This document shows, piece by piece, positions 28,491 to 35,714 of a stretch of DNA of 35,714 nucleotides. A model generated the notes under the pieces. It ran no database searches. It worked only from the letters and a program-made list of their open reading frames with translations, and was not told where the DNA came from. Origin of the DNA: Penium margaritaceum (lineage: Eukaryota; Streptophyta; Zygnematophyceae; Desmidiales; Peniaceae); assembly GCA_023375785.1 (NCBI GenBank), contig SZWC01000822.1:301143-336856 (forward strand), read 5' to 3'. Made by a program: the position numbers and the translations under genes. Position 1 is the stretch's first letter, and every line of letters begins with the position of its first letter.

Positions 28491-29833
28491 TCACCGCACC
28501 GGGTTAGGTGGTGGTGATCCTTCACTCTCTGACTCTGCACGAGGGTTTAGCGGCGTGAGGCCTCGGGGCGCCTGAGTGACACCAGAGTCTGTGCTGGCCA
28601 GGTCTGTAGGTGAAAGCAGGTCTCTCGGCACCGGATCGACCATGTTCCTGTCTTGCTTTGTTTGAGTCCTACGACGTGACTCTTGTGACTGGAGAGGCAT
28701 AAAGACTTGTACACTCACGTACTCAAGGTAGTATACCCTCAAGGCGAGGGTAGGTGCATGACGCAGGGTGCAAAATGACTTGTAGGGAATTTTTTCTAGA
28801 AAGGAGGCATCTTGACTTTCGACAAAGCAATGGTTTGTGGGATCCCAAAACCGCCATGCCTTGGAGGCATGTGACACCCCAAAAAAAAGCACCATCGACC
28901 ACGTGGACTGAGTTTGTTCTCTCGTTGTGGCGGTGCAAACCAAACACAGGCCATTGTATCCCACACCCTGGCGGGCCTCAGGTTGGCCTTCTCTTTGAAC
29001 CAACGTCCCCAGGGTGATACCAACTTGGGCAGTGGCCCTTGCGGCACACGGTTCCATACCCAAGTGATGTATTTTATAGCCTCTTCCCATAACCCAAACG
29101 ACAAGCCGGACTCAGTGAGCAATGTGCGTAAGGCATCACCAAGAGTTCTGTGCCAACGTTCGGCCACTCCATTCTGTTCTGGCGTGTATGGGGCTGTACA
29201 TTGATGTTCGACTCCTCTCGATTTGAGTTCTGCTGTTTGTGTGCCAAAAGGCTCTCCTCCTCTGTCAGTTCGCAGCTTGAGCAGTGAGCAACCGGTCTGT
29301 CTCTCAGCAAGAGGGATCCATTCAGCAATTGCACGTTGGGCATCTGCTTTAGTTTTCAATAGAAAATCCCTACGGAAGCGGCTGTAATCATCAGTGAGAA
29401 TCAAGACATACAATGACCCATACTGAACTGAAGGCACGGGCATCGGTCCTGTCAGATCCGCATGCACCAGCGCAAGTGGTTTGGTTGTCACACTGTCTGA
29501 CCAGGGGAAGGTTTGCCTATGGGCTTTCCCTTCGTGACACTCAAGACACGTGTCTGCTTTGAGACCATGAGGACAATCGCTAAGAAGCAAGCCATGTGCG
29601 GGTGTGTGTTTCAGTAAGTCGGCAACAGATTCAGTGTTGATGTGGGCAAGTCGTTGATGGATGGGTACTGTGTGTTTTGCATCTGTGCTTGTGACAACAT
29701 GCACTTGGGGGCGGTTCACTTGTGATTGGACAAATGGGAACAAGGTCAGTTTGTACAACATGTCAGTGTGCAGCGGCCCATCAACCAACAAGGCACCAGA
29801 CGCATCAAAAGGCATACATCAAAAGGCATACAT
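28491..29833 (-). pseudogene. E3 integrase
   Basis: The minus frame from 29815 reads HQRLAHINTESVADLL and CPHGLKADTCLECHEGKAHRQTF (zinc region). The core follows with LVHADLTGPM (first Asp, 29456-29458), YSRFRRDFLLKTK, LRTDRGGEPF (second Asp) and EQNGVAERWHRTLGDALRTLL (Glu). All three catalytic acids are present. After KLSPRGRWCFFLG the frame shifts near an A8 run (28881-28888). The other frame continues SKAWRFWDPTNHCFVESQDASFLEK, the C-terminal domain, and a Pro/Ser/Thr-rich linker to a TGA at 28491-28493. Upstream, a 14-bp tandem duplication (29804-29831) breaks the join to protease. Confidence 0.92.
29804..29831. repeat. 14-bp tandem duplication causing a frameshift
   Basis: ATCAAAAGGCATAC occurs twice in a row. 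It adds 14 bases and separates the protease frame (29746-30324) from the integrase frame (28796-29815), which both read the same MPFD residues at the join. Confidence 0.92.
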
Positions 29834-30342
29834 CGCTGCTTCTGTGTAAGTGCGGACACATTGGCTTCCTGGTCTAGTTGCCCCCCCGACAGCAAGTTAA
29901 CTTTCAGCCGTGGCACATACAAGATACCCGTCCGCCACAAAACCCCACCTGGTGCTTGGAGAGCCACCATTACCACACCTTCAACCGACAGCTCTTCTCC
30001 ACACCCTGTCTTCACACCCTCAACATCACGCGTGGCATGCAATGTGACAAACAGCTGACGATGCGGCGACATATGATGCGATGCAGCAGTGTCAAACAAC
30101 CAATCATGCATAGGCAACGCATGCATCATGGTAATGTGCGTGTGACCCAACCTCTGACCTGGTGGCTGTGAGCTGGCTGTAGGCTCAGGTGGGTGCAGCT
30201 CCATGGGCGCGTTCCATCCTTGTCCGAGAGGAAGTGGGAAGGGCTGCTGTGGCTCAATCATCTCGGTGTACACCCTCTGTGCCCACGCCGGAACAGGCTC
30301 TGGTGTAGTGAAGTATGGGTACATGAAGATAGGCCCCCGATA
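29834..30342 (-). pseudogene. E3 protease
   Basis: The minus frame from 30324 reads a Pro-rich linker, then MHDWLFDTAASHHMSPHRQLFVTLHATRD with the catalytic Asp at 30091-30093, and VLWRTGILYVPRLKVNLLSGGQLD, the copia protease C-terminal block. The usual D-[ST]-G reads D-T-A, and E2 reads N-T-V at the same position, so the Gly change may be old in this family. It is in frame with gag across a TAG at 30343-30345. Confidence 0.88.
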
Positions 30343-31518
30343 CTATGGTGGAGATGGAGTAGAGCCTGTTGGATACATGGGCAACTGCAACTGCTGTGGA
30401 CCAAAGGTCGCTGCCCCAAAGGGTGCCGGCGCTCGTGGTCCTACAACAGGTTGTGTCGTCCATGCTGGGGGGTGCAGGTGCTGACTAAAATGAGGAAACG
30501 GCGTGGGTGGGTGGCCCACTGCTAGACGTGTCTGCTGCGTAGCTGGAGTCATAATGTGTTGCAGAGATGGACAGGCCCTCCAGTAGTGACCCGGCTGTCC
30601 ATAGTAGTTGCAGGTGCGGTTTCCTGCTCCCTGGTTGCGGCCTCGCCCCTTACCACCTTGCCCGCCTCTGCCCCCAGCGCCTCCCCTTCCTCCTCCGCCT
30701 CCTCCACCCAAATGCTGGTGCGAGGGTTGGGAGGTACCTCTGCCCTGGTGTACAAATGCGCTTGCTGTTGCCCCCTCATCCTCGCATGCCTCGCCTCGTA
30801 TAATGTCTTCATAGCTGCGTAGCTCCTCAAACACCTCTATCAAGTCATTGTTCTCGATATCGGTGACTTTTAGCCGTCAAACTAGACCGCGCCGAAAGTC
30901 CTTTTACGACTCACCAGGGTGAAGAAAGACAGGGTCCAGCCACTCTAGGATGGTACAAGAGGCACCAAGACCTAGAATGTGCCGGCGGAGATCCATGGCG
31001 GCATCCCAATACTCGGCAACGGGAGCACCCGGCTTTGGACAAAGGTTGCGAAGCTTCTCACGCAGTGATGTAACCAGAGCCATGCCTTGCTCCTCCTTTC
31101 GGGTGGCCAGATGCTTCCACGCATCGTGAGGTCGAGGGTCACCACTTTGTGGATTCTCAGGGTCCTCCCCCTTGCCTCCAAAGCAGAAATGACGAACGGC
31201 ATACTGCTGGTCCTCTGGGAGTACGCGAACTAGAGCATTAAATGCTGTGAGGAGCACTCGCGCGTCGGCATCGTCGGGCGGCAGGGCTACGTAGTAGTCC
31301 TCTAGACCATGCTCCGCCGCCCATGAGAGGAAAACGTCCTTCCGCGAGAGGAAATCACGCAAACCCAACAGCGGCGGCGTTAGGTCTTTATGAGACAGAA
31401 CCTTGCTTAATTCGTCCCATGTCATCCCAGTGGAGGTAGCACCGGCACCGGCCCCGATACCGGTGCTAACCCCAATGTTAGCGCCAGCCCCTCCTCGTGT
31501 GGATTCAGTTTCACTCAT
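30343..31518 (-). pseudogene. E3 gag
   Basis: ATG (minus, 31516-31518) opens a Gly/Ala-rich N-terminus, then WDELSKVLSHKDLTPPLLGLRDFLSRKDVFLSWAAEHGLEDYYVALP, VRVLPEDQQYAVRHFCFGGKGEDPE and KPGAPVAEYWDAAMDLRRHILGLGASCTILEWLDPVFLHPGES. TAA (30904-30906) and TGA (30877-30879) interrupt it. The same frame continues VTDIENNDLIEVFEELRSYEDIIRGE, a Gly/Arg-rich stretch, and a zinc knuckle (30575-30616) reading C-N-Y-Y-G-Q-P-G-H-Y-W-R-A-C, in which the second Cys of CCHC is Tyr. A Pro-rich tail follows. It provides the empty site for the S1 retroposon. Confidence 0.9.
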
Positions 31519-31985
31519 GGCTCCTGGTAGGTTGCTTGGTCACTAAGGGCACTGGGTAAGTGCTATGGGCCACCCCCTTCGGACGAATAAAAAATTCGGC
31601 AGTAATTCGCCGGGCCCACTTTGGGCCCAGTTTTCTGCCGCCAGCCCAAGGCTCGATGGGAACCGCCTATCTTGACCTGAGACCTGTTGCCAGGCCACCT
31701 GGGACCTGCTCAGACACTTGTAGAGCCAGGCGACCCCGCTGTCACCTCATGAGAGGTGGAAAAGCGCTTGGGCTCTCCCCCTTTGCTCCCTTTCCACCCA
31801 AAACGTGGATCACCCCCTCTCCCGCCACCACCACTCACAAGGCGCGGCCTAGGGGTGCTGTTTTGATGCGTCCTATGCCTCGCGCAGCCTGCTTCAAAGG
31901 CGGCCGCGCAGATCTACTTCCACGCTCTACTCGGCCGCCCCTTTTTCTTCTTGGCACCGACGCAATGCACCACTCTCAGCCGTCG
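31519..31985 (-). other. 5' leader of E3
   Basis: Untranslated leader between the PBS and gag, related to the E2 leader. The plus-strand frame at 31560-32006 is a chance frame across the leader. Confidence 0.75.
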
Positions 31986-32003
31986 AACCTGGCTCTGATA
32001 CCA
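31986..32003 (-). other. Primer-binding site of E3
   Basis: The minus strand reads TGGTATCAGAGCCAGGTT directly after the 5' LTR. These 18 bases are complementary to the 3' end of a plant-type initiator tRNA-Met as I recall it. Confidence 0.9.
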
Positions 32004-32490
32004 TGAGGATCACGTTACAAAGAGTTTGCAACAAACGGCACAAGAAATGGTGGCTCCTAGGCTAAGCCAGAGCCAAAACACCATGGTGGCAGGTCAGGAA
32101 AAAAGTCCAAGTGTGGGAGTAACAAGTCACAGTAGTCCTAGAGGGTGAGGTCGCTAATCGACCTCACCCCCAAGGACTACCCGTCGAGGGCTTTCGCCCT
32201 TGACGGCCCAAAAATGGGTGCGAGAGAATCTGGGCACCCCATGGGAGGCGCGCGATATGCCACTTACAAAGTGGCATAGTCTTGGCCTACCCAGACATTG
32301 ATTTTCAGGTCCAACATGGGTCTCATGAGTAAAAGCAAGCAAATGTCAGCTACAACTAGAGGACAAAAATAGGTTTGCTAGAGGAGCCTAAGCACATAGT
32401 AGGACGTGAAGCTCTAGTGATGAAGAGGGAGGGAGGGCCATGCGGTCACGATGGAGGCGACCACCCGTGAGGAGACGAGGAGTTGCGTGC
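32004..32490 (-). repeat. 5' LTR of E3, truncated
   Basis: It aligns with 25659-26171, then stops after GTTGCGTGC and joins unrelated sequence (E5). About 93 bp of the LTR and the right target duplication are lost. It keeps the stem at 32144-32168 and has a second hairpin (arms CCGTCGAGGGC and GCCCTTGACGG, about 32180-32205) where the other LTR has a different block. Confidence 0.87.
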
Positions 32491-33177
32491 ACCGGCCACC
32501 GCGCATTGCCTGTTGTGACTATAGCGACAAGATCCGCACTTGCGCCGTGACCTGGTGCCCAAGCGTCAGCTGAGGCAGATTCAGATGATAAGGTGACAGC
32601 AATTGACGTGGAGTCTGATCCCGACATGGTGTTCATGGTGGAGACTTGCATGTCATCGAGCTTGACTTCCATGTCTGGTCTCAATCCAGATCTTTTACAG
32701 CAGGAGGTTACATCAAGAGGAGCGTAGGCACGACGTCCCTGGGCGGTGCCACTCGCGACTCCAACCGGTAACGGCCTGGCAGTAGCACAAGAGTATCGTG
32801 CAGATCGTGATGCCCCATACGGACTTCCCAGGGCGTTGGTACACAAGGATCACACCAGCCCGGCAGCGGTCGCAGTGGATGAGCAGAGTCGCACGGCTCG
32901 TCTTTTAGAAGTTGATGCATTCTTGAGAGCAGCAGTTCTGAGAGATGTCACTGGGACATGTGCTACAGAAGACACAGCAGGCTCCACCATGTCATCGGCG
33001 ATACTTGAGGACCAGCTTCAGCGTGAGAAGTGGTCCATGTTTCCACATGGGTTCAAGTACACAAGGTGGAGCAGCAATACACATGACGGAGTCAGATGGT
33101 GGTCCTCACTCCAGTATCGAGCAGGTGGCAGTGGAGCATATCTAACCACGCGGATGGAGTCACCTCGTCAGTAGGAG
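32491..33177 (+). pseudogene. Unknown conserved ORF of E5 (central part)
   Basis: The plus frame reads SAEADSDDKVTAIDVESDPDMVFMVE near 32565-32640 and, after a stop, VPLATPTGNGLAVAQEYRADRDAPYGLPRALVH, DHTSPAAVAVDEQSR, LLEVDAFLRAAVLRDVTGTCATEDTAGSTMSSA and KWSMFPHGFKYTRW, ending at 33174. A diverged second copy on the opposite strand at 35068-35345 keeps the same residues in frame (TPTG-G, DAPYGLP-ALVH, HTSPAAVAV-EQSR, RAAVLRDV), which argues for former coding. I know no matching family. Gag-like or accessory protein of E5 is a guess. Confidence 0.5.
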
Positions 33178-33445
33178 TTGTGTTCTGCCCTCTCGTGTTC
33201 ACCTGTTGGTGACCCTACTGATCACATCCACATAGAGAGTGGGAGTACTTGTATGGACGACATTTCTACATGCTCCACCGACTCTGACGACTCCTCCTTC
33301 TCCTTCTCTCTTGGCATGCAACCGCTCATTCCTCCTCGTATGAGAGACACAAGTTGTGGTGCACATGCAACACCTGCAGCTACGTCCGATGTTCCAGTGT
33401 CTCAGCACATTGCGGCTTTGGTTGACCCCCAGGAGGATGTAGCAG
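33178..33445 (+). pseudogene. E5 ORF continuation, Ser/Asp-rich
   Basis: Frame 33178-33489 reads a Ser/Asp-rich stretch, STCSTDSDDSSFSFS, and then SQHIAALVDPQEDVAAPAPSSSAA. It runs straight into the perfect hairpin at 33446-33506, where it stops. No family recognised. Confidence 0.35.
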
Positions 33446-33506
33446 CACCGGCTCCATCGTCTTCAGCAGCAGAAATGGGCTGCTGCTGAAGACGATGGAG
33501 CCGGTG
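33446..33506. repeat. Perfect 27-bp hairpin with 7-base loop
   Basis: Arms 33446-33472 and 33480-33506 are exact reverse complements around AAATGGG. It interrupts the E5 coding sequence and looks like a recent fold-back duplication of 27 bp. Confidence 0.95.
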
Positions 33507-33511
33507 TACAG

Positions 33512-33871
33512 ATGGAGCTATACTTGCGAGTTCTACAGTCTGTGTGTGCAACTACCAGTGAGACAGAATTGATCCTATGCAAGGCAGACATGGGCCACCT
33601 CAACATGTCCGAGGCACATTACACTGAATTACAGGAGCGTGTAGAGATACCACAGCGGGAGGTGATGGCAGCGCGTGAACGACTGTCAGAGCACGAGAGC
33701 ACCACTACTATCAGCATGAGCTTTTCCCTACTTGGGGAGGATCTTGTACCAGCTCCAAACATGACATTTGATGGAGACACTGCCATAGGAGAGGTGAGCA
33801 TGCCTTCAGTTCCATCATCGCTCTTTCTTCTTGTGCTGTTGCCTTCACGCACCTTCATCCACACGCTTTAG
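33512..33871 (+). pseudogene. E5 ORF continuation, coiled-coil-like
   Basis: About 119 codons including LYLRVLQSVCATTSETELILCKADMGHLNMSEAHYTELQERVEIPQREVMAARERLSEHES, a heptad-like helical stretch rich in Glu, Arg and Leu, as in structural or Gag-type proteins. It opens just after the hairpin and ends at 33871. No enzyme motif. Confidence 0.4.
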
Positions 33872-34470
33872 CTACCCCATCGCCACGTTCGTCCATGAAT
33901 GGTGGTCCGGTTCGTCGTTCTTGCCCTCCTTCTATTATAGCGGTGCACTCTTGTGCTTCAGGGTACTCTATCCCGCCTCGGAGGCCAGCTCCGCTACTTC
34001 ATCCACTCCTGCGTGCTGCTTGCCCATTCCCTTTCCTCCGCCATACACAGATGCATCTCGGCAAAGCGGAGCGAGGAGAGACTGTGATTTGGGACCCTTG
34101 GCAGTCACACGAGGACTGGTACACTCCAGGTGGTGGAGGGGTGACGTGAGGAGTCGTAGCCAGAGACACTACTTCATCTTTGAGGGCGGGAGCAGACTCG
34201 TATGTGACAGGGGGAGCTATCTTTGTACGCTGAGAGACCACATGAGTTATCACCCAGGATCTGTTCAGCTATGATATTAGCATCTCCATCGAGGACATTG
34301 CCTCGAGGTTCATCTGCCCAGGGGGAGTGTTGTGTGGACCTCGACCTGATGCGACATCATGGGAGATGCATGGCGAGGGATCCATGCTCTGCTATGAGCA
34401 TACTATAGTATCTGGCGTGTGGCTCATGCTATGTGCCAGCACAACTGCATGTGGATGGTAGCACTCCGTT
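33872..34470 (+). other. E5 distal internal region with decayed frame and PPT-like end
   Basis: A plus frame from 33895 reads GETVIWDPWQSHEDWYTPGGGGVT, is broken by stops, then VITQDLFSYDISISIEDIASRFICPGG ending at a CAGGGGGAG tract (about 34319-34328) followed by TGTTGTGTGG. This is a polypurine/LTR-start-like junction 600 bp before the second one at 34929. The sequence beyond it to 34470 shows no gene. Confidence 0.4.
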
Positions 34471-34810
34471 GGTCGAGACCAGGAAACTTGGTGGGTTGTA
34501 TCAGTGTCACGAGGAGACCATGTGATCATTTGTCTTGATGTGTAGCTATACTACGTGTGGCATGTGCATGCGAGCTGGGTTGCTCATAGTGGCCGAGACC
34601 CGGACACGTGGTGAGTTACACCCATGTTACGAGGAGATCCCCCCATGATCATGTGTGTTGATTGATGATGCCGACATACGGACACCTGTTGAATTGCTTG
34701 TAGAGGTCGAGACCAAGACACTGGTACCGCCACTGTCACGAGGAGACCCTCACTCCTCTCATGGTCAAGACCCAGACACTTGGTAGGATGTGCCACTGTC
34801 TAGGGAGACC
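34471..34810 (+). repeat. Diverged tandem modules
   Basis: Four copies of a GGTCGAGACC(C)AGACACTTGG...CACGAGGAGACC module start at 34471, 34591, 34705 and 34763. Spacings of 120, 114 and 58 suggest a basic period near 58-60 bp with decayed intermediate units. A further module is in the 5' LTR near 23003. Confidence 0.7.
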
Positions 34811-34918
34811 TTAGATGGGTAGCAGATGTGTATGTGTGAGTTCACTCGTGCATATTGTGGCTTGGCATACGCTGTTCCATGCCTTCGTTCACTTTTTCTG
34901 GCGTTGACGGCCATGTCA

Positions 34919-34929
34919 GCCAGGGGAAG
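34919..34929 (+). other. Polypurine tract of E5
   Basis: CCAGGGGAAG lies directly before TGTTGG at 34930, where homology to the 5' LTR begins. Confidence 0.6.
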
Positions 34930-35067
34930 TGTTGGTTTTTGTGGCTTCCACTCATCACGACCGACACCGGTTGATTATCCACATACCCCACGTTGGTGGT
35001 ATAGGGTGGAGGAGAGCGTGATGACACGACGGGCCTCCGAAGTGTACCGAGACTTCTCCAGCACCTA
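34930..35067 (+). repeat. 3' LTR of E5, first 138 bp only
   Basis: It matches 22642-22780, including CGACACCGGTTGATTA and CCCCACGTTGGTGGTATAGG, then breaks off after CCAGCACCTAC and joins an inverted segment. Confidence 0.78.
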
Positions 35068-35345
35068 CGCCGATGACATGGTGGAGCCTGCCATGTCTGC
35101 TGCAGCACATATGCCACTGACATCTCTCAGAACTGCTGCTCTAAAAAATGCCTCAACCTCTAAAAGACCAGCCTAGCGACTCTGCTCATGCACTGCAACC
35201 GCTGCTGGGCTGGTGTGAGCCTCATGCACCAACGCTCCCGGAAGTCCGTATGGGGCATCCTGATCCGCACAATACTCCTGTGCCACCGCCGGGCCGCTAC
35301 CGGTCGGAGTCGTGAGTTGCACCGCCCAGGCACCCCTGAATACCT
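35068..35345 (-). repeat. Inverted diverged copy of E5 coding segment
   Basis: The reverse complement of this stretch is about 80% like 32730-33003 (by eye). The junction has GCCGATGACATGGTGGAGCC, the complement of sequence at about 32984-33003. It could be a head-to-head second E5 copy or a fold-back rearrangement. Confidence 0.78.
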
Positions 35346-35629
35346 CTGTGACTTGTTACTCAATTCACTTCCCATCTCTGCTCACTTCTGTCGCAAAACC
35401 CACAGCTTTGACCCACGACGTGCGCATCACGTCTTGTAGCTTGGCCTAGTCGCTCTAAGCTTGTCTAGCATGATTGCCTATGATTGCAACTACCATCCGC
35501 CGCATGCCTCGGTAGGTGTCTATGCTTGTCAAATGTTTTTGGGTTACGTAGTAGCCATTGTCATCAAAACTTAGACAAAAGTTGGAAATCAGATTTCGGC
35601 ATAGTTTCACGTCTTTAGATAAACCAGTA

Positions 35630-35630
<1 letters not shown>
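35346..35630. other. No identifiable feature
   Basis: Ordinary-composition sequence without a long frame, repeat or motif that I recognise. It lies between the inverted E5 copy and the terminal microsatellite. Confidence 0.5.
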
Positions 35631-35664
<34 letters not shown>

Positions 35665-35683
35665 ATGTGTATGTGCGTGTGCT

Positions 35684-35714
<31 letters not shown>
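35631..35714. repeat. Compound (GT)n and (CT)n microsatellite
   Basis: GT repeats (about 35631-35662) are followed by an interrupted GT/AT stretch and CT repeats from about 35683 to the end of the window. It mirrors the CA tract at the other edge. Confidence 0.97.

Larger units (their letters stand above)
25659..32490 (-). mobile_element. E3: best preserved minus-strand copia LTR retrotransposon, nested in E5
   Basis: The left LTR is 25659-26264 and the right LTR is 32004-32490 (truncated). Both start TGAGGATCA-GTTAC on the plus strand and are roughly 90% alike outside one replaced block. On the minus strand the order is PBS (31986-32003), gag, protease, integrase, RT, RNase H, polypurine tract, 3' LTR. 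A 579-bp MITE-like element sits in RNase H. Inactivating changes that I can place: TAA 30904-30906, TGA 30877-30879, TAG 30343-30345, a 14-bp duplication at 29804-29831, a frameshift near the A8 run 28881-28888, TGA 28491-28493, TAA 28047-28049 and TGA 27615-27617. Confidence 0.92.
22642..35067 (+). mobile_element. E5: large LTR element without recognisable pol, interrupted by E3
   Basis: The 5' LTR start (22642, TATTGGTTTGTATGGC) and the 3' LTR start (34930, TGTTGGTTTTTGTGGC) are homologous over about 138 bp. A PBS follows the 5' LTR and a polypurine tract precedes the 3' LTR. Without E3 the element is about 5.6 kb. I find no protease, integrase or RT motif. What is present is a triplet-rich leader, a GC-rich hairpin region, gag-like or unknown ORF pieces, a long perfect hairpin and tandem modules. 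It may be a non-autonomous (LARD-like) element. The 3' LTR is cut at 35067. E3 and a fold-back rearrangement obscure its true right end. Confidence 0.65.

Noticed and set aside
32388..32846. 152-codon minus-strand frame
   Set aside because: It spans the E3 LTR/E5 junction and is antisense to the conserved E5 plus-strand frame.
33895..34149. 84-codon frame as a stand-alone gene
   Set aside because: It lies between other E5 frame remnants and is followed by more of the same frame after stops; treated as part of the decayed E5 internal region.
34471..34810. Possible CRISPR-like array
   Set aside because: The modules are diverged, spacing is irregular and the context is a eukaryotic LTR element.

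Overview
This is a eukaryotic, almost purely repetitive window: a pile of nested Ty1/copia LTR retrotransposons and small non-autonomous elements. I see no intact host gene. The source looks like a green-lineage (land plant or streptophyte alga) nuclear genome. The pol genes are all copia type, and two primer-binding sites match different parts of a plant-type initiator tRNA-Met as I remember it: 18 nt of the 3' end at 31986-32003 and 15 nt of the anticodon arm at 3351-3365. The species cannot be read from the sequence. A single ambiguous base (7142) lies at a broken element end and may mark an assembly join.

Left half. An old plus-strand copia relic (313-1463 and 12610-13040) is split by a complete minus-strand copia element E2 (1464-12604, TSD ACTAT). 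E2 is itself split by a plus-strand copia element E1 (2649-7787, TSD GTGTG). This is a three-layer nest. LTR divergence fits the nesting order: E1 about 4% by count, E2 much more. E1 has a half-tRNA-type PBS, a tRNA-like A box/B box pair in its LTR, several heat-shock-element-like sites upstream of its TATA box, and an integrase with two catalytic positions substituted. Beyond the relic lie an LTR-like stretch with a PBS-like end (13094-13746) and a fourth, decayed minus-strand copia element E4 (13754-21990).

Right half. E5 (about 22642-35067, plus strand) has an LTR, a PBS and a long triplet-repeat leader, but no recognisable RT or integrase. It carries unknown ORF pieces, a perfect 27-bp hairpin, diverged tandem modules, a polypurine tract and a truncated 3' LTR fused to an inverted copy of its own coding segment. 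E5 is interrupted by the best preserved element, E3 (25659-32490, minus strand copia). E3 in turn carries a 579-bp hairpin-tiled MITE-like insertion (26583-27161) inside its RNase H.

Two very short poly(A)-tailed retroposons of one family (79 and 109 bp) sit in the gag regions of E2 and E4, each flanked by target-site duplications. The window ends in dinucleotide microsatellites. No gene shown here is likely to make a full-length functional protein. E3 is closest, with all three integrase acidic residues and YVDD present, but it has several stops and two frameshifts.
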